A program made the position numbers and the translations under genes. From NCBI RefSeq assembly GCF_007828045.1, contig NZ_VITN01000002.1, forward strand, positions 186,001-250,000: a stretch of DNA of 64,000 bases. The letters are read 5' to 3'. Source of the stretch: Nitrospirillum amazonense. GTDB lineage: Bacteria; Pseudomonadota; Alphaproteobacteria; Azospirillales; Azospirillaceae. The notes beneath the pieces were generated by a model. That model saw only the letters and a list, made by a program, of their open reading frames with translations. It did not search any database and was not told the origin of the DNA. Each line of letters begins with the position of its first letter. Position 1 is the stretch's first letter. Below are positions 52,221 through 60,676 of the stretch, one piece after another.

Positions 52221-52945
52221 GGGGAGCCTCCAAACACCTGAACGGGTATCTGAGTATACCCCACCCCCGCGCCCACGAACCGGCGCCACTCCGCCTGCGC
52301 CGCCGCCTCTTCTTCAGTGATACGCAAGGCCTCCGCCGTTTGGGCACGGGCGTTGGCGGCCAGCAGATCCTGGGTGGTGGCGAGCTGACGCACCTGCAGC
52401 GCCAGCAGCTGGTTGCCGGCCTGCGTGGCCTGTAAAGCGCCCACCGCCCCCTGGCTCTGATCCACCAGCGCCGCCATCAGCGCCTGGTCGGCGGCACCGC
52501 CCTGCACCACCTGGGCCTGCACGGCCAGGGCCTGGCGATGCGCCTCCACCGCGGCGGCGCGTTGGGCATCGCCATCGGCCACCACCCCCGCCTGGGTGAC
52601 GGCGCCGTCATAGGCCGGATACAGCACCTGCATCTGCTGCTGCAGCCGGCTGACATCAAAGCTCAGCCGCTGGGCCTGGCTTACCAAGGTCGTCAGCTGG
52701 GTCATCGAGGCCTGCAGCTGCGCCAAGCTGGAATAGGGCAGCGTCGTCAGGTTGCGCACCTGGTACTGCAGCGATTGGGTGAGCTGCTGAATCTGGGCGA
52801 CCTGGTTGTTGATCTCCTGCAACGCCCGCGCCGCCGCCACCGTGTTCTGCACCAGGTTGGCATGGTCGATGACCGCCCACTGGGCCTCTGCGGGCGGCGC
52901 CAGCAGCACCAAGCCCAACAGGGCAACGGTCCAGCGCCGCCTCAT
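52217..52945 (-). CDS. trbJ: Conjugal transfer protein TrbJ (VirB5-like)
   Basis: The 242-residue protein has a signal peptide (about residues 1-21, ending PPAEA) and long helices with glutamine-rich heptads (LQEINNQVAQIQQLTQSLQYQVRNL; LSFDVSRLQQQMQVLYPAYDGA), the TrbJ/VirB5 layout of a pilus-tip or minor pilin protein. The C-terminal EEAAAQAEWRRFVGAGVGYTQIPVQVFGG resembles the TrbK-alt C-terminal region. It overlaps trbE by four bases. Confidence 0.92.
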   Translation of the reverse strand: MRRRWTVALLGLVLLAPPAEAQWAVIDHANLVQNTVAAARALQEINNQVAQIQQLTQSLQYQVRNLTTLPYSSLAQLQASMTQLTTLVSQAQRLSFDVSRLQQQMQVLYPAYDGAVTQAGVVADGDAQRAAAVEAHRQALAVQAQVVQGGAADQALMAALVDQSQGAVGALQATQAGNQLLALQVRQLATTQDLLAANARAQTAEALRITEEEAAAQAEWRRFVGAGVGYTQIPVQVFGGSP

Positions 52946-55371
52946 GACCAGCCCTCCACCAAGTCGGCCGCCCAGGGCAGGTCCCGGGCGCGCAGCCAGG
53001 CGGCACCGAACCCTTCCGGCCCCGCCTCGGCCAGCACCCGGTCCACCTGCGCCAAGTCCTCGGGCTGGGAGGCGCCGCAGATTGCCAAGGCGGCGGGGCC
53101 CATGCTCAACTCGAACAGGCGGCAGCCGGCGGCCGACTGGAACCAGTAGTCCCGCTTGGGCACGGCCTGGGCGATGGTGGTGATCTGGCGGTCGTTCAGG
53201 CCCAGGCGGACATAGGCCTGCCGGCTCTCCGGCTCGACCGCGCGGGCGTTGGGCAGGAAGATGCGCGACAGGCAGCTTTCAATGACCGCCGGGGCGACGG
53301 GAGAGTCCAGAATATCGGCCAGGCTCTGCGTGGCGAACACCACCAGGGCGTTCTTGCCCCGCACCGTCTTCAGCCACTCCCGCAGCTTGGCGGCGAACAG
53401 CGCATCGTCCAGCGCCACCCAAGCCTCATCCACCCCGATCAGGGTGGGCCGACCGTCCAGCCAGCCCTCAATGCGATGGAACAGGTAGAGCAGGACGGCC
53501 CGCGCCGCCCGCTTGGAGCCCAGCAGATCTTCCGTCTCGGTGGCCAGCAGGCTGACATCGCTCAGGCTTTCGGCGTCCGCGTCCAGCAGGCGGCCGAAGG
53601 GGCCGGACAGGGTGTAGGGCTCCAGCGCCGCCTTCAGGGTGTTGGATTGCAGCAGCGCCACCAGCCCGGACAGCGTGCGCTCGGCCGGCGGCGCCCCAGC
53701 CAGGCTGCCCAACGCCGACCACACCATGCCGCGCGCCGCCGGCGTCAGGGGCACGCCCTCCTGCCCCAGCAGGGTCTCGATCCACTCCGCCGCCCAGGCG
53801 CGCTCCGCCGCCTCGTCAATGCGGGCCAGAGGCTGGAAGGCGATGGCCTGCACCCCTGCCCGCTCCTCGCCCAGGGCCAGGTCATGGAACACGCCCCCGG
53901 CCGCCCAGACCGCCGCCTTGGAGGACCGCCGCTTGTCGAACAGCACCACCCGGGCCTGGGGATAGCGGCGGAACTGCAGCGCCATGAGCGCCAGCAGCAA
54001 GGACTTGCCCGCCCCGGTGGGGCCCAAGATCAGGGTGTGCCCCACATCGCCCTGGTGGGTGACCAGCCGGAAGGGCGTCGCCCCGGCGGTGCGCGCCACC
54101 AGCAACGGGGGACCGTTCAGATGGGCGTTGCGCTCCGGCCCCGCCCATACCGCCGACAGCGGCAGCATATGCACCAGGTTCAGCGACGAGACCAGCGGCT
54201 GGCGCACATTGGCGTAGCATTGGCCGGGCAGGCTGGACAGCCAGGCCTCCACCGCATTCAGCCCCTCCTCCACCGCCACGAAGCCCAGGCCGCGCGCCAC
54301 CCGCCCCACCGCCCGCGCCCGCTCCGCCGCCACCGCCTCGTCCTCATTCCACACGGTGACCGTGGCGGTGAAATAGCCATAGCTGACGGCGTCCGAGCCC
54401 AGTTCACGCAGCGCCATGTCGGCATCCAGCGCCTGCGCCTCGGCATCGCTGTCGACCAAGCGGGATTCCTGCTGCCACAGCACCTCGCGCAGCAGGGCGG
54501 CGATGCCCTTGCGCTTGGCCCACCAGTGCCGGCGCTTGGTCGCCAGTTCCTTCTGCGCCTCCGCCTTCTCCAGCGGCAGCCAGCGCACCACCCAGCGGTA
54601 GGGCAAGGCCAAGTGGTTCAGCGCGTCCAGCAGCCCCGGCCAGGTGGCATCGGGCAGGCCGCGCAGGGTCAGGGTGCGCAGGTGCGCCCGGCCCAGCAGC
54701 GGCGCCACCCCCGGCGTCAGGGCGCAATCGGGCAGCAGGCCGTCCAGGTGGAAGGGCACCGGCGGCACCGTCACCGGGTGGCGGCCATGGGTGGAGATGC
54801 AGCCGTGGAGATAGGCCAGGGTCTCGGCATCGTCCAGCCAGCGGCACACCGGCATCAGCGGCACCAGCAGATCCAGCACCCGGTCCCCCTCCGCCACGAC
54901 GGCGTCGCGCACCAATCGCCAGTCCAATTCCCGCCGCCGGCCGGCCGTGTCGTAAAGCAACTGGCCCGCCTGGGCCGTGCGCTCCGGCGGCGGCAGGTAG
55001 CAGAGCGTCAGGAACTGCTCGCTCTCGAACTGGGCGCCCTCCTGGTCAAACGCCGCCCGGCGCTCCTCATCCACCAGGCGGGAGACCAGGTCGGGAAAGC
55101 GGCTGTCCGGGTAGCCGGTGGCCGGCCGCCGGGCCGCCTCGACGAACAGGGCCCAGCCCTCGCCCAGGCGCTTCAGCGCGTTGTTGACGCGGGCCGCCAC
55201 CGCCATCAGTTCCGCCGCCGGCACCGCGTCCAGGTCCGGCCCCCGGAACAGGGCGGTGCGTTGCAGGCTGCCGTCCTTGTTCAGCACCAGGCCCGGCCCG
55301 ACCAGCCCGGCCCAAGGCAGGTAGTCGGCCAGTTCCCGGCGCTGGGCGCGGTATTCGCGGAGGTCGAGCAT
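52942..55371 (-). CDS. trbE: Conjugal transfer ATPase TrbE (VirB4-like)
   Basis: The 809-residue ATPase powers pilus assembly and transfer. The N-terminal CagE_TrbE_VirB region (about residues 1-400) leads to a Walker A motif GPTGAGKS at 450-457 and a Walker B region PTLIGVDEAWVALDDALFAAKLREWLKTVRGKNALVVFATQSLADI near residue 650. The start at 55371 (MLDLREYRAQRRELADYLPW) matches TrbE; an upstream in-frame extension crosses trbD in another frame and is not used. trbD ends two bases before the start codon. Confidence 0.95.
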   Translation of the reverse strand: MLDLREYRAQRRELADYLPWAGLVGPGLVLNKDGSLQRTALFRGPDLDAVPAAELMAVAARVNNALKRLGEGWALFVEAARRPATGYPDSRFPDLVSRLVDEERRAAFDQEGAQFESEQFLTLCYLPPPERTAQAGQLLYDTAGRRRELDWRLVRDAVVAEGDRVLDLLVPLMPVCRWLDDAETLAYLHGCISTHGRHPVTVPPVPFHLDGLLPDCALTPGVAPLLGRAHLRTLTLRGLPDATWPGLLDALNHLALPYRWVVRWLPLEKAEAQKELATKRRHWWAKRKGIAALLREVLWQQESRLVDSDAEAQALDADMALRELGSDAVSYGYFTATVTVWNEDEAVAAERARAVGRVARGLGFVAVEEGLNAVEAWLSSLPGQCYANVRQPLVSSLNLVHMLPLSAVWAGPERNAHLNGPPLLVARTAGATPFRLVTHQGDVGHTLILGPTGAGKSLLLALMALQFRRYPQARVVLFDKRRSSKAAVWAAGGVFHDLALGEERAGVQAIAFQPLARIDEAAERAWAAEWIETLLGQEGVPLTPAARGMVWSALGSLAGAPPAERTLSGLVALLQSNTLKAALEPYTLSGPFGRLLDADAESLSDVSLLATETEDLLGSKRAARAVLLYLFHRIEGWLDGRPTLIGVDEAWVALDDALFAAKLREWLKTVRGKNALVVFATQSLADILDSPVAPAVIESCLSRIFLPNARAVEPESRQAYVRLGLNDRQITTIAQAVPKRDYWFQSAAGCRLFELSMGPAALAICGASQPEDLAQVDRVLAEAGPEGFGAAWLRARDLPWAADLVEGWS

Positions 55372-55373
55372 GG

Positions 55374-55640
55374 TCAGACGTCCAGCAAGTGTCGGGCGAC
55401 CCGCAAATGACGGGCGAACAGCGGCAGGAACTGTGGATCCTGGCGGGTCAGGAACAGGGCCACGCCATGGCCCAGGGCATAGACCGCCGCCCCCGCCAGC
55501 CACAGCTGCAAGCCCAGCCCGATGGCGGCGGCCAGCGTGCCCAGCGCGATGGCCAGGCCGCGCGGGATGCCGCCCAGCAGGATGGGCTCGGTCAAGGACC
55601 GGTGCAGCGGCACCAGCCAGCCGGCAAGGTCACCGGTCAT
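55374..55640 (-). CDS. trbD: Conjugal transfer protein TrbD (VirB3-like)
   Basis: The 88-residue membrane protein has a VPLHRSLTEPILLGGIPRGLAI N-terminus, the VirB3/TrbD signature, and two helices (about residues 25-42 and 45-62), followed by a basic segment with DPQFLPLFARHLR. It partners TrbE at the inner membrane. It overlaps trbC by four bases. Confidence 0.92.
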   Translation of the reverse strand: MTGDLAGWLVPLHRSLTEPILLGGIPRGLAIALGTLAAAIGLGLQLWLAGAAVYALGHGVALFLTRQDPQFLPLFARHLRVARHLLDV

Positions 55641-55945
55641 GACACCAGCGCCCCGCCGGAGAAGCTGAAGAAGGTCAGGAAGAAGCTGGCGGCGGCAAAG
55701 GCGATGGACAGGCCGAACACCACCTGGATCAGCCGGCGCATGCCGCCGGAGGTCTCGCCGAACGCCAGCGCCAGGCCGGTGCCGATGATGATGAGCACGG
55801 CGATGATCTTGGCGACGGGGCCCTGGACGGAGTCCAGGATCTGCTGCAGCGGCTGCTCCCACGGCATGCTGGTGCCGGCGGCCAGGGCCGCCCGGGGCAA
55901 GAGCAGCGCGGTGGCCAGGGACCAGCGCAGGGGAAAACGCTTCAT
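55637..55945 (-). CDS. trbC: Conjugal transfer pilin TrbC (VirB2-like)
   Basis: The 102-residue prepilin has a signal peptide (about residues 1-22, ending AALA) and two hydrophobic helices (about residues 42-62 and 72-95) joined by a short GETSGGMRR loop, as in VirB2/TrbC pilins. The TraF-type peptidase encoded upstream in this module is the likely cyclising protease. Its start overlaps the trbB stop. Confidence 0.92.
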   Translation of the reverse strand: MKRFPLRWSLATALLLPRAALAAGTSMPWEQPLQQILDSVQGPVAKIIAVLIIIGTGLALAFGETSGGMRRLIQVVFGLSIAFAAASFFLTFFSFSGGALVS

Positions 55946-56958
55946 GACGAACCTCCAGGTTCAATGGGGGTGGGCAGCGCCAGGGGGCCAGCGCCCAGGG
56001 GTTCCAAGGCGTAGCCGTCGTCGCCCTTGAGCCCAGCGACACGCCACAGGCCAGCCAGGCGTCGTTGCGGGCCCCGGCCGGCTAGGACGGCGATAAGGTC
56101 GATGGTCTCGGCGATCAGCGGCCGGGGCACCGTCACCACCGCCTCCTGCACCAGTTGCTCCAGCCGGCGCAGGGCGCCCGGGGCGGAGCCCGCGTGCAGG
56201 GTGGCGATGCCGCCGGGATGGCCGGTGCCCCAGGCCTTCAGCAGGTCCAGGGCCTCGCGCCCGCGCACCTCGCCCACGGGAATGCGGTCGGGGCGCAAGG
56301 CCAGGCTAGCGCGCACCAGGTCCCCCATGCCCATGACGCCCGGGCGGGTGCGCAAGGGCACCACATTGGGCACGTCGCAGCGCAGCTCCCGCCGGTCCTC
56401 GATCAGGATGATGCGGTCGCCCGTCTGCGCCATTTCCCGCAGCAGGGCGTTGGCCAGCGTGGTCTTGCCCGTGCCGGTGCCACCGACGACGAGGATGTTC
56501 CAGCGCTCGGCCACCGCGCTGCGCAGGGTAGCGGCCTGGCGGGCGGTCATGACCCGGGCGGCGACGTAATCGTCCAGGCCCAAGCCCATGGCCACCGGCT
56601 TGCGGATGGCGAAGGTGGGGCCGGTGACCACCGGCGGCAGCAGACCCTCGAACCGCTCCCCGCCCTGGCCGTCGGCGTCCGGGGGCAGTTCGGCGGAGAT
56701 GGAGGGGTGGCCGCCATGCACCTCCTCTCCGGCGCAGGAGGCGACCAGGCGGATGATGCGCTCCCCATCGGCGGCGGACAGGCGATGGCCGGTGACGGCC
56801 AGGCCGGCGGACAGATGGTCGACCCACAGCCGGCCATCAGGGTTCAGCAGGATCTCCACGATGTCCGGCGCCCGCAGCAGGTCGGCCAGCAGCGGCCCCA
56901 AGGCGCTGCGCAGCATACGGGCCGTGCGGGCGGCCACGAGGGTGGAACCGTCAGACAT
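55942..56958 (-). CDS. trbB: Conjugal transfer ATPase TrbB (VirB11-like)
   Basis: The 338-residue hexameric ATPase has an N-terminal domain ending in FAIRKPVAMGLGLDDYV and a RecA-like domain with Walker A GGTGTGKT (159-166), the Asp box IILIEDRRELRC, Walker B-like LVRASLALRPDRIPVGEVRGREALDLL and the His box GHPGGIATLHAGS. It works at the base of the secretion channel. The start at 56958 overlaps the CopG-like gene's end by eight bases. Confidence 0.95.
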   Translation of the reverse strand: MSDGSTLVAARTARMLRSALGPLLADLLRAPDIVEILLNPDGRLWVDHLSAGLAVTGHRLSAADGERIIRLVASCAGEEVHGGHPSISAELPPDADGQGGERFEGLLPPVVTGPTFAIRKPVAMGLGLDDYVAARVMTARQAATLRSAVAERWNILVVGGTGTGKTTLANALLREMAQTGDRIILIEDRRELRCDVPNVVPLRTRPGVMGMGDLVRASLALRPDRIPVGEVRGREALDLLKAWGTGHPGGIATLHAGSAPGALRRLEQLVQEAVVTVPRPLIAETIDLIAVLAGRGPQRRLAGLWRVAGLKGDDGYALEPLGAGPLALPTPIEPGGSS

Positions 56959-57430
56959 GGGCCGCCGCCGCCTCGCCTGGCGCCGGTTCGGCGTCCGCCC
57001 TATCCGGGCTGGCGGCCTGGTGACGCTCCGGCCAGATCTCGACACTGATCTCCTGGACCAGGCTCTCGCCGCGCTGCAGCCGGCGGCCCAGGGTGGCGAT
57101 GTAGTTCTGATAGCGCTGGGTGCCCTGGGCCTTGGCGGCGGCCTGGTGCTCGGCGGGGATGGGCATCGTCACCGACAGCCAGAAACGCACGAACAGCGCC
57201 TGGGCCTCGATGGCGATGGTCAGGTCGCGCTCCACCCGCTCCAACTGCCGCGACAAGCGATCCAGCCGGCGGGCATAGGCGGCCTCGCGCCGGTCCAGCG
57301 CGTCCGGCGACAGGAAGGAGGCCACCGCCGCCTCCACCAGCTGCGACCGGTGCACGCCCTGGCGCAGGGCCAGGTCGGTCAGCTGGTCGGCCAGCTTGGG
57401 ATCGAAGTAGCAGTTGAGGCGGCTCTTCAT
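56951..57430 (-). CDS. Ribbon-helix-helix (CopG-like) protein of the conjugation module
   Basis: The 159-residue protein begins with an RHH-like DNA-binding segment (MKSRLNCYFDPKLADQLTDLALRQGVHRSQLVEAAVASFLSPD, residues 1-43), then a coiled-coil-like helical part (REAAYARRLDRLSRQLERVERDL) and a hydrophobic helix (IEAQALFVRFWLSVTMPIP). Such CopG-family genes lie between traG and trbB in this element type and probably regulate the operon or assist relaxosome formation. A GTG at 57436 is an alternative start that overlaps the traG stop. Confidence 0.85.
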   Translation of the reverse strand: MKSRLNCYFDPKLADQLTDLALRQGVHRSQLVEAAVASFLSPDALDRREAAYARRLDRLSRQLERVERDLTIAIEAQALFVRFWLSVTMPIPAEHQAAAKAQGTQRYQNYIATLGRRLQRGESLVQEISVEIWPERHQAASPDRADAEPAPGEAAAAHV

Positions 57431-57432
57431 GG

Positions 57433-59406
57433 TCACAGCCCCATGCCGTCATCGGGGTCGAGCGCCGCCGCCCGGGCGACTGGCAGCCTAGCCATCACCC
57501 GCTGGCGCGGCCCCTCGTCATCGGGCCCGTCATCGGCCACGGCGAACTCGTCGGTAGGGTCGAGGGGCGGGGCGGCTTGGTCGGGGCCAGCCAAGTCCGG
57601 CTCCTGCCGGATGCCGCCCTCCTCGCCCTCGGCACCGCCCGCGCCGCCGGGCCCGGTGGGCTCGCCCCGGGCCGCCCGGCCCGACCAGTCATCAGGCCGG
57701 CCTGGGGGGCGGTCGGGATAGACAGTGTCGTTGAGCACCGGCGCCGGCAGGACGCGGTCGCGCAGTTGCGGCTCCTCGTAATAGCGCAGCTTGCGCGCCC
57801 GGATGGGCGGCGTGCCCGCCACCATCACCAGCTCATCGGTGGCCGGCAGTTGCATCACCTCGCCGGGGGTCAGCAGGGGGCGCGCCGTCTCCTGCCGGCT
57901 CACCATCAGGTGGCTGAGCCAGGGCGCCAGGCGGTGGCCGGCATAGTTGTTCATGGCCCGCTGCTCGGTGGCCGTGCCCAGGGCGTCGGAGATGCGCCGG
58001 GCCGTGCGCTCGTCGTTGGTCGCGAAGCACACCCGGATGTGGCAGTTGTCCATGATGGCGTCGTGCTCGCCGTAGGCCTTCTGGATCTGGTTCAGCGACT
58101 GGGCGATGAGGAAGGCGCGGATGCCGTAGCCCGCCTGGAAGGCCAGCGCGGTCTCGAAGAAATCCAGCCGGCCCAGCGCGGGGAACTCGTCCAGCATCAT
58201 CAGCAGGCGCCGGCGCCGGGCGGGGTTGTCCAGGCGCTCCGTCAGCCGGCGGCCGATCTGGTTCAGCACCAGGCGGATCAGCGGCTTGGTGCGGCTGATG
58301 TCGGAGGGGGGTACCACCAGGTAGAGCGACACCGGCCGCTCGCCCTCCATGAGGTCGGTGATGCGCCAGTCGCACCGCCCGGTTACCCGGGCCACCACCG
58401 GGTCGCGGTAGAGGCCCAGGAAGGACATGGCGGTGGACAGCACGCCGCTGCGCTCGTTCTCCGACTTGTTCAGCAGCTCCCGCGCCGCCTGGGCCACCAC
58501 CGGATGCACCCGGTCGCCCAGGTGCTTGGTCCGCATCATGACGCGGAGCGTGCGGTCGATGGGCCGGGCGGGGTCGGAGAGGAAGGCCGCCACGCCGGCC
58601 AAGGTCTTGTCCGCCTCGGCGTAGAGGACGTGCAGGATGGTGCCGACCAGCAGGGCGTGGCTGGTCTTCTCCCAATGGTTCCGCCGCTCCAGCGCGCCAT
58701 CCGGATCGACCAGAATGTCCGCCACGTTCTGGACATCGCGCACCTCGCAGGCCCCTAGCCGCACCTCCAGCAAGGGGTTGTAGGCGGCGGACCGGGGATT
58801 GGTGGGATCGAACAGCAGGCAGTGGGAGAACAGGGCGCGCCAGCCGGCGGTGACCGCCCAGTTCTCGCCCTTGAGGTCATGGACCAGGACGCTCTCCGTC
58901 CAGGTCAGCAAGGTCGGCACCACCAGGCCGACGCCCTTGCCGCTGCGGGTGGGCGCGAACACCAGGACGTGCTCCGGCCCATCATGGCGCAGATAGCGCC
59001 GCCCCATCCGCCCCAGCATCACCCCGGCATCGGCCAGCAAGCCGGCCCCGCGCACCTCCTCGGCCACCGCCCAGCGGGCGGAGCCGTAGGTGGCCACCGC
59101 ACCGGCGGCGCGGGCCCGCATCGTGGAGCCGACCACGGCCACCAGCAGCGCACCGACCCCGCCGGCACTGGCGATGCAGGCGCCAACCAGGAAGACGCGC
59201 GGGGCGTAGGCGTCGAAGCGCAGCCACCAGAGGAAGAACAGCTCAGGGCGATAGACGGGGCTGGCGCCCAGCAAGAACCAGGGCCGGCCCAAGGCGGGCG
59301 CATAGCCCAGGCGCCAGGCCACCCATTGGGTGGCGAGCCAGACGCCGGCCAGCACCAACACCAGCGCCGCCGCAATCTGACCCCAGAGGATGCGCCCGCC
59401 AGTCAT
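57433..59406 (-). CDS. traG: Type IV coupling protein TraG (VirD4-like)
   Basis: The 657-residue coupling protein delivers the relaxase-DNA complex to the channel. Two N-terminal membrane helices (about residues 10-32 and 70-95) precede the ATPase domain with Walker A APTRSGKGVG (151-160), KGENWAVTAGWR, and Walker B LLMMLDEFPALGRLD, followed by FLIAQSLNQIQKAYG. A proline/glycine/acid-rich tail ends the protein. The TA pair lies upstream in the opposite direction, so traG needs a promoter within 59407-59600 or it lost its link to the relaxase operon. Confidence 0.95.
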   Translation of the reverse strand: MTGGRILWGQIAAALVLVLAGVWLATQWVAWRLGYAPALGRPWFLLGASPVYRPELFFLWWLRFDAYAPRVFLVGACIASAGGVGALLVAVVGSTMRARAAGAVATYGSARWAVAEEVRGAGLLADAGVMLGRMGRRYLRHDGPEHVLVFAPTRSGKGVGLVVPTLLTWTESVLVHDLKGENWAVTAGWRALFSHCLLFDPTNPRSAAYNPLLEVRLGACEVRDVQNVADILVDPDGALERRNHWEKTSHALLVGTILHVLYAEADKTLAGVAAFLSDPARPIDRTLRVMMRTKHLGDRVHPVVAQAARELLNKSENERSGVLSTAMSFLGLYRDPVVARVTGRCDWRITDLMEGERPVSLYLVVPPSDISRTKPLIRLVLNQIGRRLTERLDNPARRRRLLMMLDEFPALGRLDFFETALAFQAGYGIRAFLIAQSLNQIQKAYGEHDAIMDNCHIRVCFATNDERTARRISDALGTATEQRAMNNYAGHRLAPWLSHLMVSRQETARPLLTPGEVMQLPATDELVMVAGTPPIRARKLRYYEEPQLRDRVLPAPVLNDTVYPDRPPGRPDDWSGRAARGEPTGPGGAGGAEGEEGGIRQEPDLAGPDQAAPPLDPTDEFAVADDGPDDEGPRQRVMARLPVARAAALDPDDGMGL

Positions 59407-59548
59407 GGGATTGGCCCGCCTTGAGAGAGACGGGATAGATAAAGAAGACCGGATTCAGGCTAGCGCAACAGCCAACAGCCGCCATCGTAGGACAGCGTAG
59501 AAATAGAAACGGTCGGCGGAGCGGCCCGTCAGGATGCCGTCCATCGAC

Positions 59549-59581
59549 TTGACATCAGCCAACGCAACCCCAATATTGGGG
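59549..59581 (+). promoter_or_regulatory. Promoter with palindromic operator for the TA pair
   Basis: TTGACA (59549-59554) and AATATT (59572-59577) are 17 bases apart. The -10 box is the centre of a perfect 14-bp palindrome, CCCCAATATTGGGG (59568-59581), a likely site for autorepression by the antitoxin. Confidence 0.65.
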
Positions 59582-59600
59582 CAGAATTGGAGACCTCGCT

Positions 59601-60227
59601 ATGCCGAACATGCTCGAGTTCACCGCCGCCGAAGCCGCCTTCGTCTTGCGCGAACCCATCAAGGCGGTGCGCAAGGCCATGGACGAGGGGCCGGTGCAGG
59701 CCCGGCTGGTCACCAAGGCGGGCGGACCGGTCCGGGCCATCGCTTGGCGGGATCTTGTCTATCTCCACGCGGTCCGCACCCTGCGCGAGGAATTGACGCC
59801 CAAGGGCCGGACCGAGTTCTACCTGGCTCTGAAGCGGAGTCCTGCGGAGGGAACCCGGGAGGTACGGTTCGGCCGGCTGAGCGTGACAATGGACGCGTTC
59901 GAGGCGGAGGTCGAGGCGCGGGCGCAGGAATTGTCCGCGCTGGCCGACAAGGTCGAGTTCCGTGCCGATGGCGAGCCGTTGCTCAAGGGAACCGCCATCG
60001 AGGTGCATCGGATCGCGGCCCTGCTGGCCGGCGGCCTGTCGGCTGAGGAAATCCGCGACGATTATCCCTCGGTCACGCCTGCGATGGTGGACACAGCCAA
60101 GGCTTATGCCGACGTCCATCCCAAGCCCGGGCGCCCCTATCCCCGGACGACGGTGAAGCGCGCCTTGCGAGGGGCCGGACTGGAAGCCTTGGATGAGGTG
60201 CTCGACGGCCCGGCCAGCGAGCCATGA
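59601..60227 (+). CDS. DUF433-domain antitoxin
   Basis: The 208-residue protein has an N-terminal HTH-like region (FTAAEAAFVLREPIKAVRKAMDEG, residues 6-30) and a C-terminal DUF433 domain (about residues 120-180; EPLLKGTAIEVHRIAALLAGGLSAEEIRDDYPSVTPAMVDTAKAYADVHP). DUF433 proteins pair with PIN-domain toxins. The following gene overlaps it by four bases (ATGA). TTGGAGA is the ribosome-binding site. It should neutralise the toxin and repress the promoter at the palindrome. Confidence 0.87.
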   Translation: MPNMLEFTAAEAAFVLREPIKAVRKAMDEGPVQARLVTKAGGPVRAIAWRDLVYLHAVRTLREELTPKGRTEFYLALKRSPAEGTREVRFGRLSVTMDAFEAEVEARAQELSALADKVEFRADGEPLLKGTAIEVHRIAALLAGGLSAEEIRDDYPSVTPAMVDTAKAYADVHPKPGRPYPRTTVKRALRGAGLEALDEVLDGPASEP

Positions 60228-60655
60228 AATACCTGCTCGACACCAACGTCTTCCGCGAGATCGGCAAGACAGCGCCACACGAGCATGTGAAGGCCTGGCT
60301 GGCGCAGGTGGATGATTCCGATCTGGCCCTCAGCACCATCACCGTGCGTGAGGTCATGAAGGGCGTGGAGAAGCTCCGGCGCACCAAACCCGACGTCGCG
60401 GCGGTAATCGGGACCCGGGTGCAGGCGAGCTTCGATGCCCTGGCGGACCGGATCCTTCCTGTCGACCGTGAGATCGCGGCCCTATGGGGCAGGTTGCTGG
60501 GCGCCAGCGAGAAACATACCGACGATACCGGATTGGCAGCCACGGCCCGCATCCATCGGCTGATCCTGGTGACCCGCAATTCCGCCGACGTGGCCGGGCG
60601 GGGCATCACCACCCTCGATCCCTACTCCGCGTCTCCCCGGATACGGCCCGCCTGA
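60224..60655 (+). CDS. vapC: PIN-domain toxin (VapC-like)
   Basis: The 143-residue protein has the PIN nuclease acidic residues: Asp6 in YLLDTNVFRE, Glu43 in TITVREVMKG, and Asp100/Asp101 in HTDDTGLAATARIHRLILVTRN. VapC toxins cleave specific RNAs, often tRNA or rRNA. Together with the DUF433 gene this forms a complete toxin-antitoxin operon, which could stabilise the conjugative element. It ends 21 bases before the relaxase stop on the opposite strand. Confidence 0.9.
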   Translation: MKYLLDTNVFREIGKTAPHEHVKAWLAQVDDSDLALSTITVREVMKGVEKLRRTKPDVAAVIGTRVQASFDALADRILPVDREIAALWGRLLGASEKHTDDTGLAATARIHRLILVTRNSADVAGRGITTLDPYSASPRIRPA

Positions 60656-60676
60656 CACCCTCTTTACCCTATCCCG

